64,000 nucleotides of DNA from Paenibacillus dendritiformis (GTDB lineage: Bacteria; Bacillota; Bacilli; Paenibacillales; Paenibacillaceae): the NCBI RefSeq assembly GCF_021654795.1, contig NZ_AP025344.1:3410501-3474500 (forward strand), written 5' to 3'. Positions 17,717-26,233 of the stretch are shown here, piece by piece. Under the pieces are notes generated by a model that did no database searches, was not told the origin of the DNA, and worked only from the letters and a program-made list of their open reading frames with translations. Every line of letters begins with the position of its first letter. Position 1 is the first letter of the stretch. Made by a program: the position numbers and the translations under genes.

Positions 17717-17741
17717 CCGCCGCCTCTTGCACAGGCGGCGG
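17717..17741. terminator. bidirectional terminator
   Basis: CCGCCGCCT pairs with AGGCGGCGG around CTTGCAC, with AAAA on its 5' side serving the minus strand as TTTT. It separates the convergent CAP and LPATG genes. Confidence 0.75.
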
Positions 17742-17752
17742 CTAGCATAGCT

Positions 17753-20700
17753 CTACTCGTTATGTTTCATTCTTTTGCGCGACAGCCACATGACCAATGC
17801 GGCAGCGCAGAACAACAGGCCAATCCAAGAAGCCAGCGGCGATTTCTCGCCCGTTGCCGGCAGCATCGGTCCAGCCGAATGATCAGGCTTCTTGCGATCT
17901 GCCGGCCGGTTCGCAGGAAGTTCCTTCGAGCCTGGTTGCTCTTCCGTTCCCGGCTCCTCTTCCGTGCCCGGTGTGCCTGGAACGGTTTCTCCCGGTTCGC
18001 TTTCACCCGGATCGGTCTCACCGCCGACTACCGTGTCCGGTCCTTCCACGATTGTGCCAGGGACCGTCTCTCTGTTGTCAGGCGGATTCGTGCCCGGAGT
18101 GGTACCGCCGGAACCCGGATCTGTCGTTCCGCCACCGTCTGAACCCGGACTTTCCGGATCAGGGCGTTCCGGCTCCGGCTTGCCGCCGGACTTGACCAGA
18201 CCCGCGTCAATGGTCAGATTCCGCTCCCCGTGACCGAGCATAATAACATCCGTCCAGCCGTCGGCATTGGCTTTGGAATTGCGCGCCGGGTCGTTTCCGG
18301 CTCCCTTGATCGTGAACTTGTAACCATCCGGCAGTTCAAAATGAACGATGTAGGTTCCGGCGGACAAGTTGTCGAATAAATAGTAGCCATCATACACGGC
18401 CTCGGTTACGGATGGCCCGTATACATCCCCTGTTACCGTGCCCCCGTATGTGGTATCCGTTACCGTCTTGTATACGGATTGGGTCACGGTCGTCGCCAAC
18501 AGTTCACGGTTGCTGTTGTACAGTTTGACCGTCACGCCGTTCAAGCCAACCTCGTCTTCATCCTGAATGCCGTTGCCATTCTTGTCAATCCAGACATAAT
18601 CGCCAAGCGCACCCGTTCCTGGCGCTTCCGGCAGCGGGATAAGCCCGGCATCGATATTCTGGTTCTTCTCGCCGTGCGCAAGCTCAATCACATCGGTGCG
18701 GCCATCGTCGCGGGTGACGTCGGAATCTTTGCCGCGATCGTCGCCCTGGTGCGGTATCGTCCATTTATGGCCGTTCGGCAGGATGAACTTCACGACATAT
18801 TTCCCGGCCGGCAGCTCCGTGAACAGATAATATCCTGGCTTGCCGTTTTTGTTGTCCGTCGTGGTGCGTTTTAGCAAGCTGCCGTTGTCATCGTACAGCT
18901 CCACCTTCACGCCATTCAGGCCAATCTCGTCTTCATCCTGGATGCCGTTGCCGTTCTTGTCAATCCAGACATAATCCCCGATTTCCCCCGTCTCCGGCAT
19001 GACCGGCAGCGGGACGAGCCCGGCATCGATGTTGTGATTCTTCTCGCCGTCGCCCAGCACGATTTCATCCGTGTAGCCATCCTCGTTGATCACGTCGGAA
19101 TCTTTGGCCGGATCATTGCCTTGATGCGGCTTCGTCCAGCTATATCCGTCCGGCAGAATAAACTTCACGACGTATTTGCCGGCAGGCAGATTCGTAAACA
19201 GATAGTACCCTGGCTTGCCGTCGAAATTGTCATTCGTGATCGTCTTGTTAAGCAGCTTGCCGTTGCTGTCGTACAGCTCAACCGTTACCCCGTTCTTTCC
19301 TTCTTCATCATCATCCTGAATGCCATTGCCGTTTTTGTCGATCCAGACGTAATCGCCGATTTCGCCTTTACGGCTATCTTTAATTTTTACGCCGACTTTT
19401 TTCGGCTCCGCCGGCAGCAGCGGACTTCCGTTATCTGCCCGCTTCGCCGTAAAGCCGAACGAGTTCCAGGCAATCTCGTTATCGCCGCTTGGAGCGCCGA
19501 CCGGCGCGCTCATTTCCCATACGACTTCCTTGCTCTCCCCTGGCATCAGCACCAAGTCGTTATCGAGCACGAATTTGAGCGCCCGGACTGTCGTCAGATC
19601 CTCTGGCGGTTCAGCGGACCAGCTTCCGCCTTCCAGCGAGACGGATTCATCCGTGCTGTAATACACCGTCACCGCTTTCGGCGCGGTTACTTTTTCCGTC
19701 AAGACCGGACTCCATTTGCTTTCGCGCGGCGTCTTGTCAATGACTCCGGTATCGCCGATTCGAGGAAGGGCGTCCACAATCGTGACGTCTTTGACCCCAA
19801 CGGTGCCTTTGTTCGTCACGACGACCTTATACTTGATTTTTCCGCCCGGCGTAACGGTTCCGGTATCCGGATATTTCGTCCAATTGTCTTCGTCCAAATC
19901 TCCCTGCACATATTTGACGGATTCGAGATTCGTCGCGGAGTTGACATGGATGTCTGCCCCGTCATATACATACCATTTGCCGTCTTTATAACGCTGCTGG
20001 ACAAAATTATAGTAATTGTTCAAGTAATCATGTTCATCGGACGTGACTTCCACTTCATTATGAATCGTCCCCGTCGTTACCCCTGCGCTTACTTTCGCCT
20101 GGAAAGTCAGCTCGATCCACTGTCCCTTCTTCAGCGTCAGCGGACCATTGTCATCCCAATACCATGTGAGCGAAGTCGTTCCCTCCGGGCCTTGAGAATC
20201 CGACTTGAAGCGGGGTGGCGGCGGATTCACTCCTTCGCTGCCCGTTACTTGCACCGAATCGTCCACATACGCAAGCTCTTTCGGCAGCAAGTCGGTCACG
20301 ATTGGATTGCGAAAATCCACATCGATCAAGTTCGGGTTGGTTACCCGAATCTTATAGGTGGCTGTCTCGCCCGGTTTCAATGCAGTGCTGGACGCCACTT
20401 GCTTATCCACCATAATCAGCGGGCGATCCTCAACGGCAAGCACCTTCACTCTGGCGGCGTTTTCCTGCGGCTTGCCATTGAATAGATAGGTCATCACCGC
20501 ATAGTTGACAATCTGCTTCCGGTCTTTAGGGCTTTTTTCGTTCTCGGGAAGACCATTTAATCTATCAATTTCAGGGAAGTTTCCTTCATACTCCTTGTAC
20601 GGTATATCGGAAAATTTCCCAAAAACGTAGTCCTCAAGCTGACGATATTCCCCTGTCTTCTTGTACTGGACTTCCAGCTCGCTTTTTTGCTGGAAATCAA

Positions 20701-21979
20701 TCGGAACATCGCCGAACACGAGGCGGATCCCTCTCACATTCTTGCCGTCGGCCTTCAATACTCGCGGCTCGGCATTCGCGGGGATCGTCTCCCACTGCTC
20801 CCAATCGCCTTCCGCCGGCTTTTCCTTGGCGGTGTACTGAATAACATACTCATCAATTCCCGCAAATCTCGCTGTTTGAACCTGAACAAATTCGAGGCCC
20901 TGCGGCGTCAAATCCTCCAGCTTGGCATTCTCCAGCCTCATATTCGTCTGGTTGGCGATATCTCCGATTCGATAGGAAATGGTTTGCCCCGTGATCAATT
21001 CCTTGGCGGAGCCTTCGTTGACGGATTTATAGATCCACAGATTGCCTGTCTGCGGCACATCGACAAACCCGTGCTTCGCTTCCGCCTCATCCGTGACAGG
21101 CTCGTTCTCTCCCACTGGCTTGAACGAGACTGCCGCCTGATTCACGACTTCTTTATCAGGCTTATCCTTCAAAATATCCTCGGGATACTTCACTTTCACG
21201 AAGATTTCTTTGTAGGACCCGTCTTGGCCCAGCTTGCCGATGTTCCAGGTAAGCTTCCCATTGTCATGAGCCGTATACTCGGGGCGCGTCGACAAGAGCT
21301 CGGCTTCCGCCGGCAGCATATCGGTGATCACGACGTCATCCAGATTCAGATTGCCATAGCCGTCCTTTTTCGTATCGGAGAACAGGATCCGGTATTCCAC
21401 GGTGCCTCCGGGCTGCGGCTTCACATGAGCCACGGGTCGGTACTGTTCCTTTTTCAGCTCCCATGCGGCCGATGCTTCCGCTTTGACAGTCACTTCGTTC
21501 GACGGCTTGCCGTCCGGCGTCTGTTCGCTATGGAAGAGCGCCTGCGTCGTTGCCTCCGTCCCGTTCGGCGTCACATAATTCGGGAAGCGGACATTGACCT
21601 GCAGCGTTCCCGTCGATCCCGGCTCCAGCGCCTCCGCAAACGTAAACGTAACCGTCCCCGCAGCGGGATCATGCACCGCGGTTGCTCCGCCGCTGTTCAC
21701 GACACCGGCATATTCGACTTCCTCCGGTATCGGGAGAACAATCTGCGCCCCGTCATACTGTTCCGTCGTGCTTGACACGCTGTATTCAATATCATAAGTA
21801 AATAATTGCCCCGATAGCACGGACGGCACGGAACTCTTCAGCACGATCTGGATCGTGTCTCCGCCATTTTCCTCGCCGCCGGGAACGTCATCCGCGAGCG
21901 CGGTCATGGGCATCAGCAGGATGTTGCACAACAGCAGGAAAGCCCACACCATGGCTTGAAATCGTATTGACCTTCTCAT
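17753..21979 (-). CDS. LPATG-anchored surface protein with DUF11 and SdrD B-like repeats
   Basis: A 1408-residue wall-anchored adhesin-like protein. After a signal peptide (about 1-29, ending ALA) come several DUF11-type beta-sandwich modules (about 40-860; repeated phrases such as VKYPED, ATYKIRVTNPNLIDVDF, GGKIKYKVVVTNKGTVGVKD). Three SdrD B-like/Cna-B modules follow (about 872-990, 997-1115, 1121-1255), each opening GxxGDYVWIDKNGNGIQD, a likely calcium loop. A Pro/Gly/Glu-rich stalk (about 1258-1365) leads to LPATGEKSP, a hydrophobic stretch and RKRMKHNE, a full sortase signal. No sortase gene is in the window. Low-GC or foreign traits are not obvious. It may serve as a structural adhesin or glycan acceptor. 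Confidence 0.9.
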   Translation of the reverse strand: MRRSIRFQAMVWAFLLLCNILLMPMTALADDVPGGEENGGDTIQIVLKSSVPSVLSGQLFTYDIEYSVSSTTEQYDGAQIVLPIPEEVEYAGVVNSGGATAVHDPAAGTVTFTFAEALEPGSTGTLQVNVRFPNYVTPNGTEATTQALFHSEQTPDGKPSNEVTVKAEASAAWELKKEQYRPVAHVKPQPGGTVEYRILFSDTKKDGYGNLNLDDVVITDMLPAEAELLSTRPEYTAHDNGKLTWNIGKLGQDGSYKEIFVKVKYPEDILKDKPDKEVVNQAAVSFKPVGENEPVTDEAEAKHGFVDVPQTGNLWIYKSVNEGSAKELITGQTISYRIGDIANQTNMRLENAKLEDLTPQGLEFVQVQTARFAGIDEYVIQYTAKEKPAEGDWEQWETIPANAEPRVLKADGKNVRGIRLVFGDVPIDFQQKSELEVQYKKTGEYRQLEDYVFGKFSDIPYKEYEGNFPEIDRLNGLPENEKSPKDRKQIVNYAVMTYLFNGKPQENAARVKVLAVEDRPLIMVDKQVASSTALKPGETATYKIRVTNPNLIDVDFRNPIVTDLLPKELAYVDDSVQVTGSEGVNPPPPRFKSDSQGPEGTTSLTWYWDDNGPLTLKKGQWIELTFQAKVSAGVTTGTIHNEVEVTSDEHDYLNNYYNFVQQRYKDGKWYVYDGADIHVNSATNLESVKYVQGDLDEDNWTKYPDTGTVTPGGKIKYKVVVTNKGTVGVKDVTIVDALPRIGDTGVIDKTPRESKWSPVLTEKVTAPKAVTVYYSTDESVSLEGGSWSAEPPEDLTTVRALKFVLDNDLVLMPGESKEVVWEMSAPVGAPSGDNEIAWNSFGFTAKRADNGSPLLPAEPKKVGVKIKDSRKGEIGDYVWIDKNGNGIQDDDEEGKNGVTVELYDSNGKLLNKTITNDNFDGKPGYYLFTNLPAGKYVVKFILPDGYSWTKPHQGNDPAKDSDVINEDGYTDEIVLGDGEKNHNIDAGLVPLPVMPETGEIGDYVWIDKNGNGIQDEDEIGLNGVKVELYDDNGSLLKRTTTDNKNGKPGYYLFTELPAGKYVVKFILPNGHKWTIPHQGDDRGKDSDVTRDDGRTDVIELAHGEKNQNIDAGLIPLPEAPGTGALGDYVWIDKNGNGIQDEDEVGLNGVTVKLYNSNRELLATTVTQSVYKTVTDTTYGGTVTGDVYGPSVTEAVYDGYYLFDNLSAGTYIVHFELPDGYKFTIKGAGNDPARNSKANADGWTDVIMLGHGERNLTIDAGLVKSGGKPEPERPDPESPGSDGGGTTDPGSGGTTPGTNPPDNRETVPGTIVEGPDTVVGGETDPGESEPGETVPGTPGTEEEPGTEEQPGSKELPANRPADRKKPDHSAGPMLPATGEKSPLASWIGLLFCAAALVMWLSRKRMKHNE
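18190..19372 (-). repeat. three intragenic SdrD B-like repeats
   Basis: Three tandem segments of roughly 360-400 bases that encode the modules starting near 19367, 18990 and 18622 on the minus strand. The first two are very alike at the DNA level around the GATAAGAACGGCAACGG-type calcium-loop coding region; the third has a 12-15 residue insert (TVTDTTYGGTVTGD). Recombination among them could change copy number. Confidence 0.75.
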
Positions 21980-22576
21980 TTTTCCAGACTCTTCCTTCCC
22001 TTGAAATCAATCATTCTTCTTTCCCTTGCGCCTTGATGGAGAAAAACATCCTGTTACTTCTCCAGCTTCATTACATCGCCGGTCTCACGCACAACATCAA
22101 GCCGATTGAAGCGGCGTCCGAATGTTCGGCTGCGGTGTCTCGCCACAAAAGAGCGTCTGTCCAGCCAGCCAACCTCTTCGGGTTAACCGCTCCTTGCCGA
22201 TCTTCAACGAAGATTCCGTGGCTCCCCCCGGAACAGGCTCCCGCATCGGTTGTGCCGACGGCAACCGTGCCGCCTTCCGGGATCCCTTCCGTAGAAAGGT
22301 CCGCTTCATCTTATTCTGCTGCAATGGAGATAGGAAAATAGTTGTGGGGGGGAGATGTTCTGGAACCATGATCAAGATCAACCTGACGAGCAATATTAGA
22401 AGAGCGGCCGGATTCCAGAGCTTTACGTCGACGCGATTCTGCATTGGATCATTCGTTCACCTCCTCTTGCGCACGGTTCATGCCAGCCATGAGTGCCCTA
22501 TGTAATAGGCATAAGTATCATATCAAACCTAACTACACCATTTCTCAACAAAAATGGAAGCGTTGTCCGGAGCGAT
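21980..22576. other. 597-base region with an unresolved small gene
   Basis: Between the LPATG gene and the GGDEF gene, both minus. It contains a possible small exported protein whose coding appears split between two frames (listed at 22078-22461). No terminator for the glycan operon is clear here. Confidence 0.35.
22078..22461 (-). pseudogene. possible frameshifted small exported protein
   Basis: GAGGAGGTGAACGA at about 22465 is a strong ribosome site. The frame from ATG 22444 starts with a hydrophobic segment (NPAALLILLVRLILIMV), but after a run of seven C residues near 22350 its composition turns basic and odd. The neighbouring frame then reads well as protein (EGGTVAVGTTDAGACSGG, LAGWTDALLWRDTAAEHSD) to a TAA near 22080. 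A frameshift in the C run would join much of this, although a TAA in the second frame complicates it. Family unknown. It lies just upstream of the LPATG gene and might be a partner protein. Confidence 0.3.
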
Positions 22577-23227
22577 TTATTTCGCCGCCGGAATTTTATT
22601 GTTTTTATGGCGGTACATTTTCCGATCAGCGGCATCCAGAATGTCGGTGAGGTTGCGATTTTTATCCGAGTAAACCTCGAATCCGACCGAGAAGGTTACG
22701 TTAATGTTCAGTTCTTTGGAGAGAGTTGCCAATTTGTCGGCGAAATAACGCTGCATAATTTTCATGCCGGAGGAACCGTCGCTGAGCATAATCACAATAA
22801 ACTCATCACCGCCCCATCTCGCTATGTAATGTTTTTTCTCGAAGCCTTTTCTTAAGATTTCGGCCGTTTTTTTCAGGATGAGATCGCCGGTGCCGTGACC
22901 ATAATGATCATTGATGTATTTGAATTTGTCGATGTCGATAAAAAAGATGGTTATCGTTTGCGATTTGCGTTTCGCTTTCGCTTTTATTTTCGCGAAATTT
23001 TTCACGATGAATCTGCGGTTGTATACTTTCGTCAGCGCGTCTCTTTCCGCTTCCCTTTTCACCAGCTCATACTTGCGGCCGAACCACCAGATAAATACGA
23101 CCTGGATGAGTAAAGAGGCAAATAAGACGAAATCCACATCGCCAATCAAATAGAAGATATAGGCATAGACCGAGGCTAAAATCGTCAGCATGCCAAATCG
23201 GATATAAGCGTTCCTTTTGTTGCCCAT
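22577..23227 (-). CDS. membrane-bound GGDEF diguanylate cyclase
   Basis: A 216-residue protein with two short N-terminal membrane helices (about 8-50) and a GGDEF domain (about 60-214). The active-site loop is intact (RWGGDEF), with FFIDIDKFKYINDHYGHGTGD for metal and substrate binding, so it should make c-di-GMP from two GTP. The usual inhibitory RxxD site five residues before GGDEF is not evident (KKHYIARWGGDEF), so product inhibition may be weak. The ATG at 23227 has AAAGGG nine bases upstream; a TTG at 23236 overlaps the GtrA stop. It is the last gene of the glycan operon, whose second gene has a c-di-GMP-binding domain. Confidence 0.9.
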   Translation of the reverse strand: MGNKRNAYIRFGMLTILASVYAYIFYLIGDVDFVLFASLLIQVVFIWWFGRKYELVKREAERDALTKVYNRRFIVKNFAKIKAKAKRKSQTITIFFIDIDKFKYINDHYGHGTGDLILKKTAEILRKGFEKKHYIARWGGDEFIVIMLSDGSSGMKIMQRYFADKLATLSKELNINVTFSVGFEVYSDKNRNLTDILDAADRKMYRHKNNKIPAAK

Positions 23228-23232
23228 CACTA

Positions 23233-23625
23233 TCAACCCTTTACTCTGGTAACTCCATATTCAAACGTCCAGTAATAGTTCAATAGAAAATTGCTTGGCG
23301 GAACGACGAAAATGACGAGCAGTTGTCCCAGCACATACGGCCATTGCATCCATTCCACCGCAGCGTACATCACCCCCGTATTCATCAGCAGACCGACCGA
23401 TGAGACGACCGCGTATTTGATAAAAGCCGAACGCCCTCCCCGCGTCTCGCCGAATGTCCACAATAAGTTCAATAGGTAAGACACGATAAGCACAATCAGG
23501 AAGCCGATGGCGGAACTAATAATCGGATCAAATCCAAGCCATTCTACCAGCAAGACAAGCACTCCAATATGCAGTAGAGTGCCCAGTACGCCGACGACGC
23601 CGTATTTCATCATTTTTTTAACCAT
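23233..23625 (-). CDS. GtrA-family membrane protein
   Basis: A 130-residue protein with four predicted membrane helices and the GtrA signature (YGVVGVLGTLLHIGVLVLL at the N-terminus, and FLLNYYWTFEYG at the C-terminus, where Asn-Tyr-x-Trp-x-Phe is typical). GtrA proteins are thought to flip polyprenyl-phosphate-linked sugars across the membrane for glycosyltransferases that act outside. Its ATG lies inside the end of the preceding GT2 gene (16-base overlap) and it overlaps the GGDEF gene, so all are translated together. It would supply the GT39-like enzyme with lipid-linked sugar. Confidence 0.88.
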   Translation of the reverse strand: MVKKMMKYGVVGVLGTLLHIGVLVLLVEWLGFDPIISSAIGFLIVLIVSYLLNLLWTFGETRGGRSAFIKYAVVSSVGLLMNTGVMYAAVEWMQWPYVLGQLLVIFVVPPSNFLLNYYWTFEYGVTRVKG

Positions 23626-24587
23626 AACAGTTCGCCGCCGCTTGCGGGCATCTCCGTTTCTCGAGCCGCGATCCGCTCCCCGATAACATAGCGCGGCCGC
23701 CCCTTCGCTTCATTGTAAATCGATGCGATATACTCGCCGATAATGCCGAGGCTGACCATAATGATGCTGCCGATAATGAGCTGCAGCAGAATGACGGTCG
23801 TGAAGCCGGTTACCGCTTCGCCGACGACCTTGCGGTACAGCGTCTGCACGCCGAGAATAACCGCCCCGATCAAAAATAGAATCCCCGCCAGCGTCACAAA
23901 GCGCAGCGGCAGCGACGAGAAGGAGGTCACGGCTTGGACCGCCAGCTTGACCAGTCCCAGGAAGCTCCAGCGCGTCGTGCTGCCGGCGCGTTCCGGAACT
24001 TCGAACTCAATCTGGGTTCTGCTGAAGCCGAGCCAGGCCGTCATGCCGCGAAAGAAAGTTTTGCGCTCGGGCATATTCCGCCAAGCTTCCACAACCTTGC
24101 CGTCCAGCAGCTTGAAGTCCGATGCGCCGCGCAGGTCGAAGCCCGACAAGCGGTTCAATATATAATAAAACGACGCAGAGCCCAATTTGTTGCGCAGCGG
24201 CTCCTTCCCGCGGCTTCGCTTCACGCATTCGACGATTTCATAGCCTTCTTCCTTCCACAGGCGCACCATTTCCTCCAGGAGCGAAGGCGGATGCTGGAGA
24301 TCCGCATCCATCACGATGACGGCGCGGCCTCTCGCATGCTCCAGCCCTGCGCATAACGCAAGCTCCTTGCCGAAATTGCGGCTTAAGCGGATCGCGGACA
24401 ATTCGGCAAAGCGCCGGCAGGTCTCCTCAATCCGCAGCCAGGTCCGATCCGTCGAGCCGTCATCGACGATAAGCATTTCGAAGCTCTCCCCAAGCTGTGC
24501 CAACTGTTCGCGAATGATGGCCAACGTTCCATCAATATGAACTTCCTCGTTATACACCGGGACAACGATCGTAATATCCGGTCTCAT
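23610..24587 (-). CDS. polyprenyl-phosphate glycosyltransferase (GT2, DPM1/GtrB-like)
   Basis: A 325-residue enzyme. The GT2 domain (about 1-230) has VPVYNEE, DDGSTDRT and VMDADLQHPP, where DAD holds metal and nucleotide sugar, plus the SRGKEPLRNKLGSASFYYILNRL region of the DPM1/GtrB group. Two C-terminal helices (about 232-300) match GtrB-type, not soluble, enzymes. It should transfer a hexose from a nucleotide sugar to undecaprenyl phosphate on the inner membrane face. manC at the head of the operon suggests GDP-mannose, though UDP-glucose is the donor of many GtrB enzymes. It overlaps its neighbours by 4 and 16 bases. Confidence 0.9.
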   Translation of the reverse strand: MRPDITIVVPVYNEEVHIDGTLAIIREQLAQLGESFEMLIVDDGSTDRTWLRIEETCRRFAELSAIRLSRNFGKELALCAGLEHARGRAVIVMDADLQHPPSLLEEMVRLWKEEGYEIVECVKRSRGKEPLRNKLGSASFYYILNRLSGFDLRGASDFKLLDGKVVEAWRNMPERKTFFRGMTAWLGFSRTQIEFEVPERAGSTTRWSFLGLVKLAVQAVTSFSSLPLRFVTLAGILFLIGAVILGVQTLYRKVVGEAVTGFTTVILLQLIIGSIIMVSLGIIGEYIASIYNEAKGRPRYVIGERIAARETEMPASGGELLWLKK

Positions 24588-26233
24588 TGCTCACTCACAC
24601 CCGCTTTTTTCTTTACTTTGTACAACCGCCACAGACCGCCGTTTTCATCGCCGAACTCCTTGTGGAGCTCGCACCATTCCGCCCCTTTTTCGTAGAAATC
24701 AGGGTATAACCGGTTATCTGCGCTGAGAGCGGAGCTGATATTCGGCTTCGGGCTTAGAATATAATCGACGCCCTGCCCTTGCGGATCCGCCAATGCATCG
24801 CGGAAATTAAAATCGCTCGTAATAATGTACCGGCCCGGTTTCTCGCTGTTCAGAATGATATAGAAGGCGGAATACGAATCCATTAAAATTTTGTCCTGCC
24901 GCAGTTCGCTGTCCAAGTAACGCGCAACCTCGCGGTCCACTTCCTGCAGATTGGCATGCTCTTGCGCATGCAGCATTTTATTCTCATCCGGCGCGATGTC
25001 CGGGTTGAACCAGGCCCATGTCAGCACCGCGGCCGACAGTATCAGACTCGCCAGCGCGATCCCCGAATTCCACGGCGACTTCTTCACCTTGCTCAGCTCA
25101 TAAGGAATCCAGGCGACCGTAATCGGAAATACGTACATAAAATACCGGAACCATCCGAACGAGGTGCCTTTGACAAGAAGCAAATACTGTAAGGCCACAA
25201 TGGATAACACCATCGCCGCCAAGCCGGCAAGCTCCCATAGATGGGCCCTGCGGTTGATAATGCGAAGCACCACGACGCCGACGAGCGGAATGGAGAAGAA
25301 CGCCATCTTCTTCAGCACGAAGACCAAACTGTTGAGCGGGTGGCCGATGAGATGCATGAATTGCTGATCGGTAGCCAGCATCGCCGACTGCTCCACGTTC
25401 GAATATTCGGAGTTCAAGAAATAGAACGGATTGCCCATAATGAGATAGTTCAGCAAAATCCAGAGCAAGCCCGAATATACAATCGGCGACCATACCAACG
25501 TCATGACGCTTTCGATCTGCTCATATTTGTTCCGGAATCCCGTTCTCCCCGCTTCCGGCTTCTTGTCGGCGCGGAACAGCACGGCGAGTATCACGGTCAG
25601 ACCCAGACCGATGCCGAAGGGCACCGCTTCGTACCGCGTCCAGAACGCCAACGCCAGGGCCAATGACAGCTTCAGCAGGCTGCCGACGTTGCGCTCCTTC
25701 AGCCAATAAGTCAGATGAACGACCGAGTACATCGTAAAAAAGATAAACGGCGCGTCGCTCAATCCGTTCATGCCGAACAAAAACATAAACGGGTTGAATG
25801 CAAACAAAAGACTTACGGCGACGCTTACCCACCGGGATAAGCCGTGGGAATCCCCGGCCTGCACCAACAGCGCCGCCGTACATCCCGCGAACATGCTGGA
25901 CATGAACACCCCTGCCAGGCCGGAGGAAGCCAGCGCCGGAAATAATGGATAAAAAGCTAAAAAGGCGATTTCCACCAGGCTGGGCAACGGATTCCACACG
26001 AAGCCGATGGCTCCGAGATGGGGATCGCCGCTATACAGCACGTAGAAGGCGTTGGCGACCCGGCTCATCGCGTCCGTATGCACATAGCCGATATGATGGC
26101 TGACATAATATCCCGCGATCCATTCGGTCACGAACACAACGGCGAAGACGAGCCAATACACAAGCGGGGACGTGCGCTGTTGGACCGCAGCCGGCAATAA
26201 GTCAGGCGAACGATAGGATGCTGCGACTTCCAT
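24584..26233 (-). CDS. GT39-like polytopic membrane glycosyltransferase
   Basis: A 549-residue protein with about 11-12 membrane helices and a soluble C-terminal domain (about 410-549). An acidic pair in the first outer loop (HTDAMSRVANAFYVLYSGDPH) resembles the catalytic Asp/Glu loop of PMT/ArnT-type GT-C enzymes, which take sugar from polyprenyl phosphate. It follows the MshEN-GT2 gene with no gap and overlaps the GtrB-like gene by ATGA, making a GtrA/GtrB/Gtr(type-specific)-like trio. It probably decorates the secreted glycan or a surface protein. Acceptor and sugar are inferred only from context. Confidence 0.75.
   Translation of the reverse strand: MEVAASYRSPDLLPAAVQQRTSPLVYWLVFAVVFVTEWIAGYYVSHHIGYVHTDAMSRVANAFYVLYSGDPHLGAIGFVWNPLPSLVEIAFLAFYPLFPALASSGLAGVFMSSMFAGCTAALLVQAGDSHGLSRWVSVAVSLLFAFNPFMFLFGMNGLSDAPFIFFTMYSVVHLTYWLKERNVGSLLKLSLALALAFWTRYEAVPFGIGLGLTVILAVLFRADKKPEAGRTGFRNKYEQIESVMTLVWSPIVYSGLLWILLNYLIMGNPFYFLNSEYSNVEQSAMLATDQQFMHLIGHPLNSLVFVLKKMAFFSIPLVGVVVLRIINRRAHLWELAGLAAMVLSIVALQYLLLVKGTSFGWFRYFMYVFPITVAWIPYELSKVKKSPWNSGIALASLILSAAVLTWAWFNPDIAPDENKMLHAQEHANLQEVDREVARYLDSELRQDKILMDSYSAFYIILNSEKPGRYIITSDFNFRDALADPQGQGVDYILSPKPNISSALSADNRLYPDFYEKGAEWCELHKEFGDENGGLWRLYKVKKKAGVSEQ

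Noticed and set aside
19034..20485. 483-codon plus-strand frame inside the LPATG gene
   Set aside because: Exact antisense of a GC-rich repetitive gene; Arg/His/Ile-rich composition and no ribosome site.
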